A stretch of DNA of 6,811 bases from an uncultured Erysipelotrichaceae bacterium. Lineage in GTDB: Bacteria; Bacillota_I; Bacilli_A; Erysipelotrichales; Coprobacillaceae. Shown here in pieces: positions 5,965 through 6,811 of the stretch (its first letter is position 1; the number at the start of each line of letters is the position of its first letter). The notes beneath the pieces were generated by a model. It was not told where the DNA came from, did not search any database, and was given only the letters and a program-made list of their open reading frames with translations. The translations under genes and the position numbers were made by a program. The stretch is from contig UQVG01000110.1 of NCBI GenBank assembly GCA_900544435.1, positions 1 through 6,811 on the forward strand, read 5' to 3'.

Positions 5965-6776
5965 TATTTTGCTTTAACCTTATTTCCACAGCTACCTAAA
6001 ACAATTGGTTGCTTGTCTTCTTCAGTTTCAAAATCAAAACCTAGTTCTTTGACCCAATGATAACCTTCTTTATCAATACGATCTATTAATTCTTGCCCTC
6101 CACTTAATACAATCTTTCCATCTACTAATATATGAACATGACTAGGTGGTACAAGTTCAAATAATCTTTCATAGTGTGATACCATCACACAACCAAATGA
6201 ATCTGATTTCATATCATTAATTGCTTCAGATACAATTTTTAAAGCATCAACATCTAAACCAGAATCAATTTCATCTAATAATGCAAATTTAGGTTTTAAT
6301 AATTTCATTTGCAAAATTTCATTTCTTTTCTTTTCTCCACCAGAAAAACCTTCATTTAAATAACGATGTGCTAAATTTTCATCCATTTTTAAATCAGCAA
6401 TATTTTTATCTAATTCTTTAATGAATTTAAATAAAGATACTGGTTTTTCTTGATGTGCATTGAGTGCAGCTCTTAAAAAATCAGAAGTAACAACTCCTGG
6501 AATTTCTTGAGGATATTGCATTCCTAAAAAAATTCCTGCTTTCGATCTTTCATCGACTGACATTTCTAAAACATTTTGTCCATCCAAGTAAATACTTCCC
6601 TCTGTTACTTGGTATTTAGGATTCCCCATGATAGCTGATAATAATGTAGATTTACCATTACCATTAGGTCCCATTAATGCATGTATTTCTCCTGTATTGA
6701 TTGTTAAATCAATTCCTTTTAGTATTTCTTTATCATCAATACAAACATGTAAATTTTCTATTTTTAAAGTTGACAT
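5964..6776 (-). CDS. sufC: Fe-S cluster assembly ATPase SufC
   Basis: SufC is the soluble ABC-type ATPase that dimerises on SufB-SufD and drives the shape change needed for cluster assembly; despite its fold it is not a transporter. The 270-residue protein shows all ATPase motifs in order: Walker A GPNGNGKST (36-44), Q-loop Q87 in GMQYPQEIPG, the SufC-type signature FSGGEKKRNE (144-153), Walker B FALLDE with catalytic E169, the D-loop SGLD, and the switch histidine H201 in VSHYERL. The last residues (about 255-270, QPIVLGSCGNKVKAK) form a small extra tail compared with many family members. The ATG at 6776 is supported by AGAAAGGGG eight bases upstream. It is the first gene of the operon. Only 35 bases upstream are in the window, with a possible TAAAAT -10 box at 6803-6808; the -35 and any regulator site lie outside. 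Confidence 0.97.
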   Translation of the reverse strand: MSTLKIENLHVCIDDKEILKGIDLTINTGEIHALMGPNGNGKSTLLSAIMGNPKYQVTEGSIYLDGQNVLEMSVDERSKAGIFLGMQYPQEIPGVVTSDFLRAALNAHQEKPVSLFKFIKELDKNIADLKMDENLAHRYLNEGFSGGEKKRNEILQMKLLKPKFALLDEIDSGLDVDALKIVSEAINDMKSDSFGCVMVSHYERLFELVPPSHVHILVDGKIVLSGGQELIDRIDKEGYHWVKELGFDFETEEDKQPIVLGSCGNKVKAK

Positions 6777-6784
6777 AAATCAAG

Positions 6785-6793
6785 CCCCTTTCT
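6785..6793 (-). promoter_or_regulatory. Ribosome binding site of sufC
   Basis: The minus strand reads AGAAAGGGG, a long match to the 16S rRNA tail, with an 8-base spacer to the ATG at 6776. It fixes the start of the first gene of the suf operon. Confidence 0.85.
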
Positions 6794-6811
6794 ACCCACA
6801 ACATTTTACTA

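Noticed and set aside
6777..6811. Promoter or regulator site of the suf operon
   Set aside because: TAAAAT at 6803-6808 could be a -10, but the -35 and any operator are outside the window, so it cannot be supported.

Overview
The window is AT-rich chromosomal DNA from a low-GC Gram-positive bacterium (Bacillota). The evidence is a sufCDSUB iron-sulfur operon with the zinc-type SufU, strong Gram-positive Shine-Dalgarno sequences (AGAAAGGGG before sufC, AAAGGAGG before sufB), TTGACG/TATTAT promoters and tRNAs with encoded CCA ends. The overall style suggests an Erysipelotrichia-like or Clostridia-like gut commensal. That placement is an inference and cannot be fixed from this window alone.

Layout from left to right. 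Positions 1-356 hold the 3' part of a plus-strand mscL gene (mechanosensitive channel) with a C-terminal four-cysteine zinc ribbon. It ends in a hairpin terminator (355-400) that it probably shares with a convergent minus-strand gene at 405-842, a small one-helix membrane-anchored protein I do not recognise. Positions 919-1454 hold six minus-strand tRNA genes, transcribed as Val(TAC)-Thr(TGT)-Tyr(GTA)-Gln(TTG)-Lys(TTT)-Leu(TAG). They have a near-consensus promoter at 1472-1500 and an intrinsic terminator at 881-908. Positions 1520-6776 are one tight minus-strand gene string, sufC-sufD-sufS-sufU-sufB-fau, in which every junction overlaps by 1 to 17 bases.

How the genes work together. SufS removes sulfur from cysteine as a persulfide, and SufU, a zinc-dependent sulfurtransferase, carries it to the SufB-SufC-SufD scaffold/ATPase, where iron-sulfur clusters are assembled. 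fau (5-formyltetrahydrofolate cyclo-ligase) is a folate-repair enzyme translated at the end of the same message. No terminator is visible between fau and the tRNA promoter 19 bases downstream, so suf transcripts may run into the tRNA array.

I see no mobile element, CRISPR array, defence gene or riboswitch. Nearly everything here is conserved housekeeping content. The points worth a second look are modest: a 35-base near-identical block shared by sufB and sufD, a short SufD, altered residues next to the SufU zinc ligands, the fau linkage and possible readthrough into tRNAs, and a promoter embedded in a terminator.
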